From NCBI GenBank assembly GCA_019925795.1, contig CM034300.1, forward strand, positions 30,987,591 through 31,051,590: 64,000 bases of DNA. Reading direction: 5' to 3'. The notes below the pieces were generated by a model that saw nothing but the letters and a program-made list of their open reading frames with translations, was not told the DNA's origin and did not search any database. Both the position numbers and the translations under genes were made by a program. Source of the DNA: Dendrobium chrysotoxum. Taxonomy: Eukaryota > Streptophyta > Magnoliopsida > Asparagales > Orchidaceae. Below are positions 24,690 through 35,038 of this stretch, piece by piece. The number at the start of each line of letters is the position of its first letter. Position 1 is the stretch's first letter.

Positions 24690-25394
24690 ATAATGTACAG
24701 AGTTGATCAAATAAACACTAACTAAAATACTCTAATGATTGTATCTAGCACTTCTCCAATCTCCCCTAGAATTAATAATAAGAGAGATCTAAAGAAGTAC
24801 TCTAAAAAGCACTAAAATTAGACAAGCGGCTTAACTCCCTTATAAATATAACATCACAACTATTTATAGGATAAACTAAAAAAAGTAGCTGGCACTACAA
24901 CGCTTGAAAGAGTGATGACGTTGCACCCTTAAAATGAATTATTGATTCAGGGCTGGAAATTCTGCATGTATGGATTGGTTACTTAGTGAATAGTAACATC
25001 TCTTCACTGATAGATCATGTCCTTTCGAAGTTATAACTATTACGCCATGGTGTTACTTACTTTTGAAAGCTGCAGAACTTGAGTTACTTATTTTGCACCA
25101 AGGCGTGATAGATTATGATGCCACGGTGCTTGAAGATAGTAAACATGACACTGCCAAGCTAACCATTTGACACTGTGACACTTAAAAATAGTGAACTCAA
25201 CACTACCATGTCCAAGTATGATGCCTCAATGGTGTGGAAGATGGTGCTGTGGCATGTAATTATCGGATGCTGTATTATTATACTCTTTATATTTTCTTCC
25301 ATTTTTGAGTTTTTTTGGCACATAAATAACTAAAATATCATATTTAAACTAATAATAACATATACAAAAAATATAACATCATTTAGACTTATCA

Positions 25395-26620
25395 ACTAGT
25401 AAGAAATTATGGGATAGTCTTTGTGTTACTTATGAAGGTACAAATAAAGTGAAATAATCCCACTTTAATTTACTGTTGCTTGAGTATGAATTATTTCACA
25501 TGAAACTTAATGCGGCTATTTTTAACATGGACACTTGGTTTATAAAGATTGTGACATCTTTGCATGCCTTAGGTAGGGACCTATCAAATTTTGAAAAAGG
25601 TCAATAAGATATTGCATTGTTTGCCTGATTATTTTGATGCTAAAGTCATTGCTATCTCTGAGTCTAAATAATTAAATGTATACTCTATCGGAAAACCACT
25701 TAGCTCTCTTATTGCTTATGGGCAAAATTTGAGCCAAAGAATTTTGGATGTAGGTGATAAAAGGAAAGTGAAAACTATGGCACTACAGGCCAATGACACT
25801 AATAGTGATAGCTTTGGAGTTGATGAGAATAATGACATAGTCGTGATGACCCGATGGTATAAGAGTTCACAAAAGTGAAAACAAAAGTGCTATTATGATA
25901 GGAGAAAAGGTAAATCATATAAATTTAAAGTTTCTTTTGACTTGTGTGCTTTGAATGCATACGAGAAGGGTGAGGAGAAGCTTATTGCAAAGGGGAAAAT
26001 AAAGAACATAAATGGCTTTCTTTGTAGACTAAGGCTCAAATACATGTGGATAAGAACATGAGTAGGAGATAACTAATTTGTCCTTGATGTCAAATGATAC
26101 AATTATTAACTTCGATCACGAAGAGTGATGCTCTAACAAAAAGATAAGTGGGAGCATATGGTACCTGAATAACAACTGCTCAAGACATATGATTAGGACC
26201 TTGATAAAGGTAACATAACTTTGGGAGATAACACTGCTAGAAAAGTGGTTGGCTCAGGTAAAATTGGAAAGAATAATAATTTTATTATTAAAAATGCACT
26301 CATAGTTTAAAGTTTAAAGCATAATCTTAAAGTATTAGTCAATTATGTGATAAAGGATTTGATATCCAATTTCTTTCTAAATAGTCCCTTATTAATTTAA
26401 ATGGAAAAAATATTTTAGAAGGTAATAAAATTAACAAAATTTATATGCTTTATTTATCAAGTATTGATTCTGCTGATGATATATATTGTTTAAAAACTTA
26501 TTTGGATGAATCTTTGTTATGGCATAGGTGACTATGCTATGTTAGTATGAAAATCCATAGGAAGATTACCCAGCAAGACCTAGTTAGAAGTGATCTAAAG
26601 CTAGAGTTCTCGGAAGATCA
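25395..26620 (+). pseudogene. Copia-4 gag, protease and start of integrase
   Basis: Gag resumes with KKLWDSLCVTYEGTNKV and YELFHMKL, then loses frame. Further on, WYLNNNCSRHM stands where WYLDSGCSRHM is expected, so the protease Asp is missing (near 26160). ITLGDNTARKVVGSGKIG and SLKHNL follow. The integrase zinc-binding start (LLWHR, KITQQDLVRSDLKLEFSEDHL) ends at about 26620, where the sequence changes to something unrelated. No zinc knuckle is intact. Many stops are present. Confidence 0.82.
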
Positions 26621-27589
26621 TCTCTTCGATAACTTTCCTTACCACTCTGAGTTATTATTAGACTTTCTTTCAAAGCTTCACATCAATAAATTTCTAAAAT
26701 TCAGGATAAAATGAAATAAATAAAATTTCTAAAATTCATAATAAATTAAAGAAAATCCTAAAAATAGAAAATAAATTGCATTGCAATGAAAATCAACATT
26801 ACAATCAAGGAAAAATAAAAGCCATGTCAAATTTCAATTAAAATAACTTCAATAAAATATTAACCCTTAATTAAACTTTAAATAAATTAATTTATATAAA
26901 ATTAACCATTGATCCAGTCAGCCCTAAATTTATTGTGATTGGTCTTTAGGTTATCCCTAACTATGATATCAATCACTATATCATTTGAGGTCAATTGACC
27001 ATTCAATCACACAAGTCAATTTCTTTTTATAAGGAAGGGAATTTAATGAATTAAATAAATTAAATTAATTTAAATTAATTTCAAATAAATTAAGTAAAAA
27101 AATTAGAAATAAATAATGTTTAAATTAAAAAAATATTTAATTAATTTAAATCAAATAATTTGATAAATCTAAAGAAGTATATTAAAAATCAATTAAAATT
27201 TTAAGTAAGTTTTATAAAATTCAAATTTGAATAAACTAAATAAAATTATAGGAAATCTAGTAAAATTAAATCATTTAAATGAAATAAAATTAAAGTATTA
27301 ATCAAGTTAAGTTCAATATGTGGACAAATTAAACGTCCAAAATAAAAATGCCACACAATATTTGCTTTAAATTTATATTTTGGGTTTCTTTAAACAAATA
27401 TGCATAGATAGACATTATACCATCCTTGAGGAGTTCCATACTAATTTGAGAAGAGAAGCTTTCGATTTATGATTGAACACTACATAGAGAATATTCATTT
27501 AGCCTTGAAGGATAAAAGAAATATTCACTTATCATTTTAATTTTGAAATTAATCGAACATTTAAAGCTTAACCCTGAATCACACGTTTA
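26621..27589. other. AT-rich non-coding stretch
   Basis: No coding sequence, terminal repeat or tRNA-like fold is recognised. 27050-27330 is extremely AT-rich. The stretch begins exactly where copia-4 integrase homology ends and finishes where LINE-B RNase H homology begins. Confidence 0.6.
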
Positions 27590-28835
27590 ATACTATATGT
27601 AAAGATGCTAATGATTGTGCAGCTTGGCTGGCACGCTGGGGTTGCCGTCTGGATTGTTTCACCTATGTTATTGGCTCCTCTATGCTTGTTCCTCTTCGTG
27701 GCTAATTAAGTCTAGATGAAATTGGTATCCCTATGTGGTTTCCTAATTTTTTTTCTGTACTCTTTTGGGTGTGCTGCTGGCTGTTTGCTTTATTTTTTGT
27801 TGCTAGTCATTCATGGTTTTTTTGGGTTTGGTGTTGGTGAGCTTTGCTTTTTATGATTGGTGTTTGTTGCTTGGTTTTGTTGCCTTTCGGTGTTGGTGCT
27901 TATTTTTCTCGTGTTACTTCTGTGGGTTGGTGGATCTCTGCTGGATTTGTTCTAGTTTTAGCGGTCTTAGCTATGATGGATGCCTAAACTGGAGGGATTT
28001 CCTGTTTGTTGCTCTCCTCACTGGGATGGTCTGTGGGAGTTGTAGCTTTAGTATTGGGTGTTTCTGGAGTATGATGGGTGTTATGTGATCTGGCTCCGCT
28101 TTGTGGTGCATCCTGATGGTTGTTGGTTATGCGGGCTATTGTGCTCTAGTTTTGGGGCTTGGGTGGCTGATTCCTCTTGATTCAGTTCATTATGCTGGGG
28201 GGTAGCTGATGGGTTGGATTGAGTAGTATTAGGATCCCTATGGCGCTCTGGATTGCCATAACTTCCTGAGCTATGCTGGTCCGTTATACTTTGGGTTTCT
28301 TCAGTTTCTGGCTATGGTGCTTAATAATTCTCCTTATGATACTTTGTTTCAGTGGTATTGTAATCTTTGTTATATATTATTTATCTTGTATAGTAATCAT
28401 CTTTTTTGCCAATTTTTTGTCTGCTTCGCCTGGATTGTAGAAGTTACCCTTTTGCAGGTGGTGTTATCTTTTTTGCAAGTGCTTATTTTTGCAGGTGATC
28501 GTTCTACTGTTTGGATGGCTGCACTGAAAAGTTATATTCTTAAAAGTAATGACCTATTTTTTGCCGAGAAGCTGGATCAGTTTTCCAATTTTTGGTCCTC
28601 TTTTCTTTTTTGGGTGCTCGCTCTTGCGCACCATAGAATGTTACTAGGGCTTCCTGTATTGTTTATTAGCAGGGACCTCGAGCTCCTAGGATTTTTCTTT
28701 TATTTTCTTTTTGTAGCTCGTTGGAGCATTAGTGAGCTTGAGGACCCTTTTAAGGATGGTGTAATTTTTTTCTGATATTAACACATAGGCCCTCTGTGGG
28801 TTTCCCCTAAAAAATATATATATAAAAAGATAATA
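27590..28835 (+). mobile_element. LINE-B copy 1, strongly 5'-truncated
   Basis: It starts in the last part of an RNase H domain (27600-27700: KDANDCAAWLARWGCRLDCF, then a stop after PLRG). Next is about 1.1 kb of T- and G-rich 3' UTR, and the end 'gggtttcccctaaaaaa' followed by A/T-rich tail. The T/G-rich 3' UTR is shared in character with the copy ending near 39650. No target duplication was identified, so the exact ends are uncertain. Confidence 0.65.
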
Positions 28836-30030
28836 AAAATAAAAAGAAATTTATTAGTTCATTGATTTGATAATTTACAATAGACTCAAACTATGCATAA
28901 AAGAAAGGTGGCCAGGCTCGACCACAATACACCTGAGTTTCTATTCCTACCATATATATTTATATATACTTTTTTATGGTCTTCAAGTTTCAAGTCTTCT
29001 ATGAAATTCCAAAAGAAAGTATCCTCCATATGAAAGGATATAATCTTTTGGAGCCCCATTTATATATATAGATAAGTAGGTATATTTAAATGTTATACAA
29101 AATGACACTATATAACTCGATGCTTCAAATGTAGTCCTTAAAGTGCCTAAGTGCACAAATAGGAATTTAAAATGTATGACCTCCATATTGCTTGGAATAT
29201 ATAAACATACTCAAGGTTCTCTCCAAGGAAAGCACCTGACAAGTAAATCACATCGCCGACCTGGCCAAGGCTAGATTTGATTGTCCTAACAAACCATCTA
29301 AGTATGTCTAGAATAATTATGTTTATTTGATAGTGTATAGGCTTTATTGGATTAAAGTTACCTGCAAATGAATTTATTTGTAAAAGGTCTTTAAAGGGTG
29401 GTTTTAAGTTCAAGTTTTAACGATTTAAAAGATTTTAAATTTCTTTTAAGAATATTTTGATTTTTGAATTTTTTTAAATATAGGTTTTAAGGAAATATCA
29501 TTCAAAAAACTTTTAAGAGCCAGAAGTTGTTGATCATTATGTTTGAGAATAAAAAATATAATTCTACCAACCCTCCAGAATTAGGGTATGTTGATAGTAT
29601 AAAATCATTCATATTAATTAAATAATTTTATCGTTAAAGCTTCACAAATTAATACACCTTTACCCTCCTGAAAGGAAGCAAGCATAAGGGTATCGAAGCT
29701 ATAACATCTGAAGATTTTATTAATTATTTTAAAATTAATTTAATTGATTGGTTACTAGTTTATTAAGTCTATAATTTTAATGTTTAATTCTATCAAATTC
29801 ATTCATGGCATTATCACAATAGGAACAAGAACCACGGCCACGTAGTCCCATAGCCTAAGGTAATCTAGCCTAAAAACCTCATTAAGAGGAATGTTGATTA
29901 TTTATTTAATGTTTTTCACTGATTTAATTTCATTGGATTAATGATATATTGAAGTTATAATGATTTTTTGATTTCTCATATTTTAAAGGAATATTTTAAC
30001 ACAGAAAACAAAGCGTCCATTTCTTGACTT

Positions 30031-30345
30031 TTAATTTATATTAGTTTTTAGAATTTTTATATTTCTCATAAATACTAAATACTAGACCTACATATGAGTC
30101 CAATTCCTTTGTGTTTGCTCAATTTAGAGTTTTTTGTAATTAGTTTTGAATATTGCAAGTTTGATGCATTTTATGAACTAAGTTAAATCCAAATGTTGAC
30201 TTTTTGATTTACCATGAATTTTGGAGTTTTTTATATTTTTTATAAATGTTAGACCTAGAGATGATTTTAATGCCTTTGAGTTTGCTCAATTTAGATTTTT
30301 CTGTAATTAGTTATGAATTATTAAAGTTTTATGTATTTTTGTATT
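30031..30345. repeat. Direct duplication, about 175-bp spacing
   Basis: Two copies share the core 'tagacctanagatgantt', then 'gagtttgctcaatttaga' and 'tgtaattagttntgaat'. The first is near 30041-30165, the second near 30220-30335. A weaker third match starts near 30404. Confidence 0.7.
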
Positions 30346-31588
30346 TATTTAATAGCTTAATTAAAGGTATTTTCTTATTTTTGCATCAAATCAACTCCGA
30401 ACCCCTTGAAATTTTTTGCCGAATATCATAAATGCCCTTTAGGGATGATTTCAAGTGTTTATAATTATTTTGGTAACTTTTATATATTTTTAAAAATTGA
30501 TTTTTATAAATTAGTGAATAATTAGTGAATTTATTAATTTCTAAAATTAATTTTAATTTTGGATGGATTTGATAAGGCTTTTATTTTTTCCTTTATTATA
30601 AATTTATTTTTGATCATTTTAAAATATTATTTTTTATTTTTTGATTTAAACTGAGTTTATTATGAATTTTAAAATCTTGGGTTTACTGAATGATAGGCCA
30701 AATGACCTCCAAATGCTGTAAAATTTGAAACATAGGTACATCATTATATGTGCTTCAAAGCCACTAAATTTGGGCTCAAGAAAGCCTCCCTATGTTAAAA
30801 AGTTAATCAGCAAAGCTAAATACATATATAGATTTGGGGATTTAGTTTGTGAGCTACACTTCTAGAATTGGATGAAATCAATGGCAAACTAACACAAACA
30901 TAAATATTAACACACTACAGAGAAATGAGAATCTAATCCTAAGTGCTCGAATAGTTATGAATTTTCAAAGTTATCGGTCCAAAATGGACCCACATTTTGG
31001 AAATTCAAACCACACAAATCCTAAGCTCACCATGACTTAAAATAATTACAAGAGGTGAATAATATTCTTAAGAATCATACAGCAAAATGTGTGCTCAATT
31101 AGGCCACTTGATCTTGAGAAAATTAAGAAAAATGGTTTTCACTCAAAGCTAAGCTTCTCAAAAATCCAATGGACAAAAATGGTCAATATTATTTTTAAAA
31201 AATAGTACGTCTCTAGGCCTTTCCAATTAGCCTAAGATCACTCAATTTAGAGTTTATTTGGATTTTATGTGATTTTATGTGGTTTATAAGCATTTCATTA
31301 AATTTTTAAACAAATTAATGGCTAGCAATGAGTGGAAAATGTGTTTACAATCATTGCCAATCATTAATAGTATAGTGGCAGCCATCAATGTATTTAACCA
31401 TGTTAGTAATCAATACAAGCCATCAGATCGGTCGTGGGATTGAACAGAGAGCCAAGATTCAGCTACGTAAACAATAACATAATTGTGTAGATTGCACATT
31501 CAAATCCTACAATAAACAAATTTAGTACGACATGATATACGATATTTGTTCGCTAAACATGTCCGATCAGACAGTCCAAATCATGCTA

Positions 31589-31619
31589 GAAATCTTAGTT
31601 CAAATTGAACTAAGATTTC
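31589..31619. repeat. Perfect palindrome with 15-nt arms
   Basis: Two exactly complementary 15-nt arms (left arm gaaatcttagttcaa) are separated by one A. As DNA it can extrude a cruciform; as RNA it would form a hairpin. Confidence 0.85.
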
Positions 31620-33084
31620 AAATGCTTATAATGTTTGATCCAACAATCCAAAATTATTAAAATTTGAAACAGAGGTAAAAGTTCATGAGGGTTGTTAAAC
31701 CCTAAAAACTTGCCTGAGGCTAACCAAGAAAAAAAAAACTTTTGGGTCATTTTTCATTAGGTCCTCAACGGCTAGTGTAGGCTCGGGTGATTCTGAGTGT
31801 GCTTCTGTCTTTCAATATTCTTCTCAGTGATTTCTACTGTAGTTTGTGGATCTTTAATTTTTCTTTTGATTCTGTGGGCTCATTTTTCTGCTTCTCCAGG
31901 GCCGGTTGGCCCTAGGTCGTTCCTCTCCTCATGGAGGTGAGTACTTCCACTATGATTCCTGGTGCTTAGGGTGCTCCACCTTCGACTCTGACAGTTTCTT
32001 TGAAAGATTTGCTTAGTAATGGTGGTTCTGGTTCAGCTTCCCATTCTTTTGGTGATGTGCTTACTGGTTCTTCCTCTTCGAAAGAACCAAAATTTTCCTT
32101 TATTATATCCATGGTTAGAGGTTTACCTGTGATTTTGATGTCTGATGATGATATATTAAGCTTGCTAGTCCTTTTCAATTTACTCTTATTGGTAAGTTCT
32201 CTGTCCGACAACAGAATCTCGATGTGATTCATAATTTTTTTGGAAAGTTGAAATTATCTAGTATTTTTTCTATAGGTTTACTTGATGCTAGACATGTTTC
32301 TATTCAGTTATCCAATAACCTTGATTATAGTAGGGTTTTTACTAGGAGAACTTACTACATTCTCAACTGTCAAATGAGGTTACTTAAATGGCTCCTTTTT
32401 TTGATGTTAAAGAAGAATCCCCGATTGTGCCAATATGGATTTTGTTTCATAATATGTGATTACATTTCTTTAACTCTTATGTTCTTCATGCCTTGGGATC
32501 CATCTTTGGTAGACCGCTCCAAGCGGATCAAGCCACCGCCTCTGGTTCGAGACCTTCTATGGCTGATATTCTAGTTGAGGTTGATATCACTAAGAAACAT
32601 CCCAACGAGGTTTGGCTTGGTTCTAAAAATTCTGGGTATTTACAGAAAGTTGAGTTTTAAAATGTTTCAAATTTTTGCATGCATTGTAAAATTCATGGGC
32701 ACTAAATTAATGATTGCTATGTTGCTCATCCTCAACTTCATAAGAATAATATGTCCTCTAAAGGTGTGGTTGGTCCAATCAATGGTAAACCTACTGTGTT
32801 TAGAGGATAGGATCCTCTTAAAGTTAAGGAATCAAAAGCTTTTGGAGATGACATAGAGAAGGAGACCTTAGATTTATCCATAAGAAGTGATTATAATACG
32901 AATCTTGTTATTGTTGAGGAATAAGTTCTAGTGGATGTGGGTGAGAATGATAATGGGGAAAAAATTGGTGATGACTTGTATACTACTGATCCATTGGTAA
33001 ACTAAGGATTGAAGGAAATTAGGATGGACTCTCTTGGAGACCCTAATAAATGTGTTGTTAATGAAGTTTCTGAGGAGGAATGTG

Positions 33085-33089
33085 ACAAT
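33085..33089. repeat. Target-site duplication of the solo LTR (left)
   Basis: The bases acaat precede the LTR and recur at 34774-34778. Confidence 0.82.
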
Positions 33090-33354
33090 TATTGCAAATC
33101 TAGTTTCAAAAAGTATAGTTTTGATAATGACAAACATGATAGCATTCTGTTTTGCTTAGCTAACCCATTTCAGGTACAAAAGATCAAAAGTAACTCAAGC
33201 TAACTCAAGATCGGGTCCAAGTGTGTCTAAATGTAGTGTTTTCCTATTTATGAGTCAAAAGTAATGTACCTGATCCCCTAGCAAAGTAACCTTGCACACA
33301 CAGACTCAGGGGGAGAGCTTGAGTGAATTAGAGTTTCTGTTCAATTTTTGTTCA

Positions 33355-34005
33355 GATCGTCCTGGACGATATTCACATCGTCCTGGACGATCAATTGAAA
33401 ATAAAAACCCTAATTAGGGCGACCAAGTTAAGTTTGTCTGATTAAGCCGATCATCCAGAATGATCCATTGATCGTACGGGATGATAGGCTCAAATCAAAA
33501 ATTATCAGCCGCCAGATCAAGTTAGATAAGTTTTATTTTTAGAGATTTGATCTGATTGTCCCGGACGATACGTGCATCATCTTGGATGATCTAGTACAAT
33601 CATGCCTAAATTACTCTGGTGATTAAGGAAAGCAATTGATATTTAATTGAAACGATCATATCGTCCGGGACGATCATGATCGTCCAGTGTGTTTCACCTG
33701 TACGTCGAGAGCGGTGATCAGGATGATTTTGGCACTTATTGAACTAACCATAAAGGATGATATCAATATAGTCCGGGATGATCAAGTCATTTTGAGGTCG
33801 TACAGAACAAGTTCCTCTGGACAACCAGAGCGATCTTCTGGACAAAATTCTTGAATTTACACTAATCATCTCGGACGATCGCAGAATCGTACGGGACGAT
33901 CTGAACAACTTTTTCTACTAATTGTCCAGAAGAGCCAGATCGTCCAGGCTGAAACATGTGATTTTGAACTGATCGTAAATGACGATCTATCGATCATCCT
34001 GGATG
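33355..34005. repeat. Array of imperfect palindromes in LTR U3
   Basis: At least ten copies of a motif like gatcgtcctggacgat occur at irregular spacing. Clear ones are at 33355-33370, 33377-33392, 33470-33485, 33554-33569, 33576-33591, 33660-33674, 33863-33880 and 33885-33901. Variants replace the centre with acgg or ttgg. Palindromic U3 repeats are known in Sireviruses. Confidence 0.88.
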
Positions 34006-34050
34006 ATATTGGCCTACCAGTTGAGATTTAGGGAAACTTTTGAGCCCTCC

Positions 34051-34058
34051 TATAAAAG
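34051..34058 (+). promoter_or_regulatory. TATA box of the solo LTR
   Basis: tataaaag, just downstream of the palindrome array and upstream of the leader minisatellite, in the place expected for the LTR promoter. Confidence 0.7.
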
Positions 34059-34270
34059 ATATTTTTCTTCGAATAAGAAAAATCTTTTACCACTTTCCTT
34101 TAAAGAGAAACCCTATAGAGAGAGTTTGGGAGAGAGAGAGAGGATCTTGTGAGGGGGAGTTTGTGAGGGATTCACAAAGGATACTCCAAGAAAGGATCAG
34201 AGTCATCTTCTTCATTCGTTATCTCTCGTACTATTGCTGTTCTCTGTGGGAGGATCGTTTGCAAGAGGAT

Positions 34271-34417
34271 CTGGGTTCTCTGTGCGCTTCGGGAGGAAGC
34301 GAAACGAGTTCAGGTTCTATACCTACTTCAGGAGGAAGCAAAAGGAGTTCGGGTTCTCTGCCCGCTTCAGGAGGAAGCAAAAGGAGTTCAGGTTCTCTGC
34401 CCACTGGGTTGGTGGAA
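34271..34417 (+). repeat. 39-bp minisatellite in LTR leader
   Basis: Three full copies (34271-34310, 34311-34349, 34350-34388) and one partial copy of a unit containing ggttctctgcc and aggaggaagcaaaagga. Similar units occupy the same place in LTRs at 1510 and 49653. Confidence 0.88.
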
Positions 34418-34773
34418 AGGAGTTTTATACAGGTTCTCCGCCTTACTGTGGGAGCAGAAGGAGAGTCACTTTTGTGTTAGTGCAATACCCAGAGAAGAGG
34501 CTCCGGGGAGTGGACGTAGGTCAAGTTGACCGAACCACTATAAAATCTAGTGTGTTCTTTCTGATTATTTTCTGCACTTTATTTTTTCTATTATTATCTG
34601 CCTGGGTGAAATCTGTGGTTGATCTTTTTATTTATGTGTTTACTTGTTTCCGCAGCAAATCATCGAAAAGATTTTTCCTATTGCTCTCGAATTTTTAAAT
34701 AACCAATTCACCCCCCCTCTTAGTTAGCCTCAGGACTAGTTCATCAGGGCTTAACATCCCTATCGAACTTCCA

Positions 34774-34778
34774 ACAAT
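34774..34778. repeat. Target-site duplication of the solo LTR (right)
   Basis: acaat, same as 33085-33089; the ORF1 frame continues after it. Confidence 0.82.
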
Positions 34779-35038
34779 GACTCTGAGCATAACCCTAAAA
34801 ACAATCAGGTTAATGAAGAGGATAATAATGTGGACATGGACGAAGGAGAAGTTGGCCCTCTTGATACTTCCACTTCTAAGAGTTATCTTAAGGACTCCAC
34901 TATCAACTCTATGTCATCTCCTAATATGAAGGCTAATATTATTGAGGGAGGTTTTACTGCTGTTTCCAAAAAGAAGGGTAAGAAAAAAATCCTTATGCTG
35001 GGCACTACCTCTAGGGTCAGCTTCTAACTAATTTATTA

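Larger units (their letters stand above)
17695..25394 (-). mobile_element. Athila-like Ty3/gypsy element with internal deletion
   Basis: The element is on the minus strand, with LTRs starting TGATGGGGG and ending ATCA in plus-strand orientation. The 3' LTR is 17695-19167. The 5' LTR is 22020-25394 including a 1.8-kb LINE. An Asp-tRNA-like primer binding site (21997-22013) and a purine tract beside 19167 fit this orientation. The interior is only about 2.85 kb. It keeps a gag region and the C-terminal end of integrase but lacks protease, RT, RNase H and the integrase core. It therefore looks like a deletion derivative or a non-autonomous element. It sits in copia-4 gag. Confidence 0.82.
22020..25394 (-). 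repeat. Athila-like 5' LTR, split by a LINE
   Basis: It starts TGATGGGGGC and ends acttATCA like the reference LTR. Outer parts 22020-22843 and 24675-25394 align with 17695-19167. The inner 1.8 kb is LINE-A copy 2 plus its duplicated target. Outside the LINE no coding is seen. Confidence 0.85.
15528..26620 (+). mobile_element. Copia-4, interrupted and truncated
   Basis: A plus-strand copia element begins with an LTR (15528-17315), a primer binding site and gag. It is split at 17695-25394 by an Athila-like gypsy insertion and resumes with gag and protease. It ends abruptly near 26620 inside the integrase zinc-binding region. No 3' LTR was found. The LTR shares the leader and U5 layout of copia-2, so it belongs to the same broad Sirevirus-type group. 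Confidence 0.85.
28836..31744. other. Unassigned AT-rich sequence
   Basis: About 2.9 kb with no protein homology I can recognise. It contains a direct duplication (30031-30345) and a 31-nt palindrome (31589-31619). The phrase 'aaaatttgaaacagaggta' near 31660 has a related copy near 30720, so LTR-like or other repeat sequence may be present. The small open frames here (28983-29413, 30246-30431) have no support. Confidence 0.55.
33090..34773 (+). mobile_element. Solo copia LTR (Sirevirus type)
   Basis: 1,684 bp. It starts TATTGCAAATCTAG (the family start is TGTTGCAAATCTAG, seen on the minus strand at 40655) and ends gaacttcca. Target duplication acaat is on both sides, with LINE-B ORF1 on either side. 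A solo LTR forms when the two LTRs of an element recombine and the interior is lost. U3 (33355-34005) is packed with palindromes, a TATA box lies at 34051, and the leader has a 39-bp minisatellite. Frames 34040-34480 and 34234-34698 are read through that minisatellite and are not credible genes. Confidence 0.9.
31931..35027 (+). pseudogene. LINE-B ORF1 (DUF4283 and zinc knuckle), split by an LTR
   Basis: Plant LINE ORF1 proteins bind the element RNA. The first ATG considered (31931, MEVSTSTMIPGA) runs into a stop. Frames then show FTLIGKFSVRQQNLDVI, FFGKLKLS, LLDARHVSIQLSNNLDYSRVF, a WLGSKNSGYLQKVEF block and CMHCKIHGH...C. This is the DUF4283-plus-CCHC arrangement typical of these LINEs. An acidic C-terminal part follows. 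The solo LTR (33090-34773) interrupts EEECDN/DSEHNP, and the frame is the same on both sides because LTR plus duplication is 1,689 bp. The natural stop is 35025-35027. Several frameshifts and stops are present. Confidence 0.82.

Noticed and set aside
27813..28775. Open frames of 91 and 153 residues rich in Phe, Leu, Cys and Trp
   Set aside because: They lie in the T/G-rich 3' UTR of a LINE. The composition alone explains the openness and hydrophobicity, and no domain is seen.
34040..34698. Frames of 146 and 154 residues with a Gly-Ser-Lys-Arg repeat
   Set aside because: They are read through the 39-bp minisatellite of an LTR leader in two frames; a 39-bp unit is a multiple of three and keeps frames open by itself.
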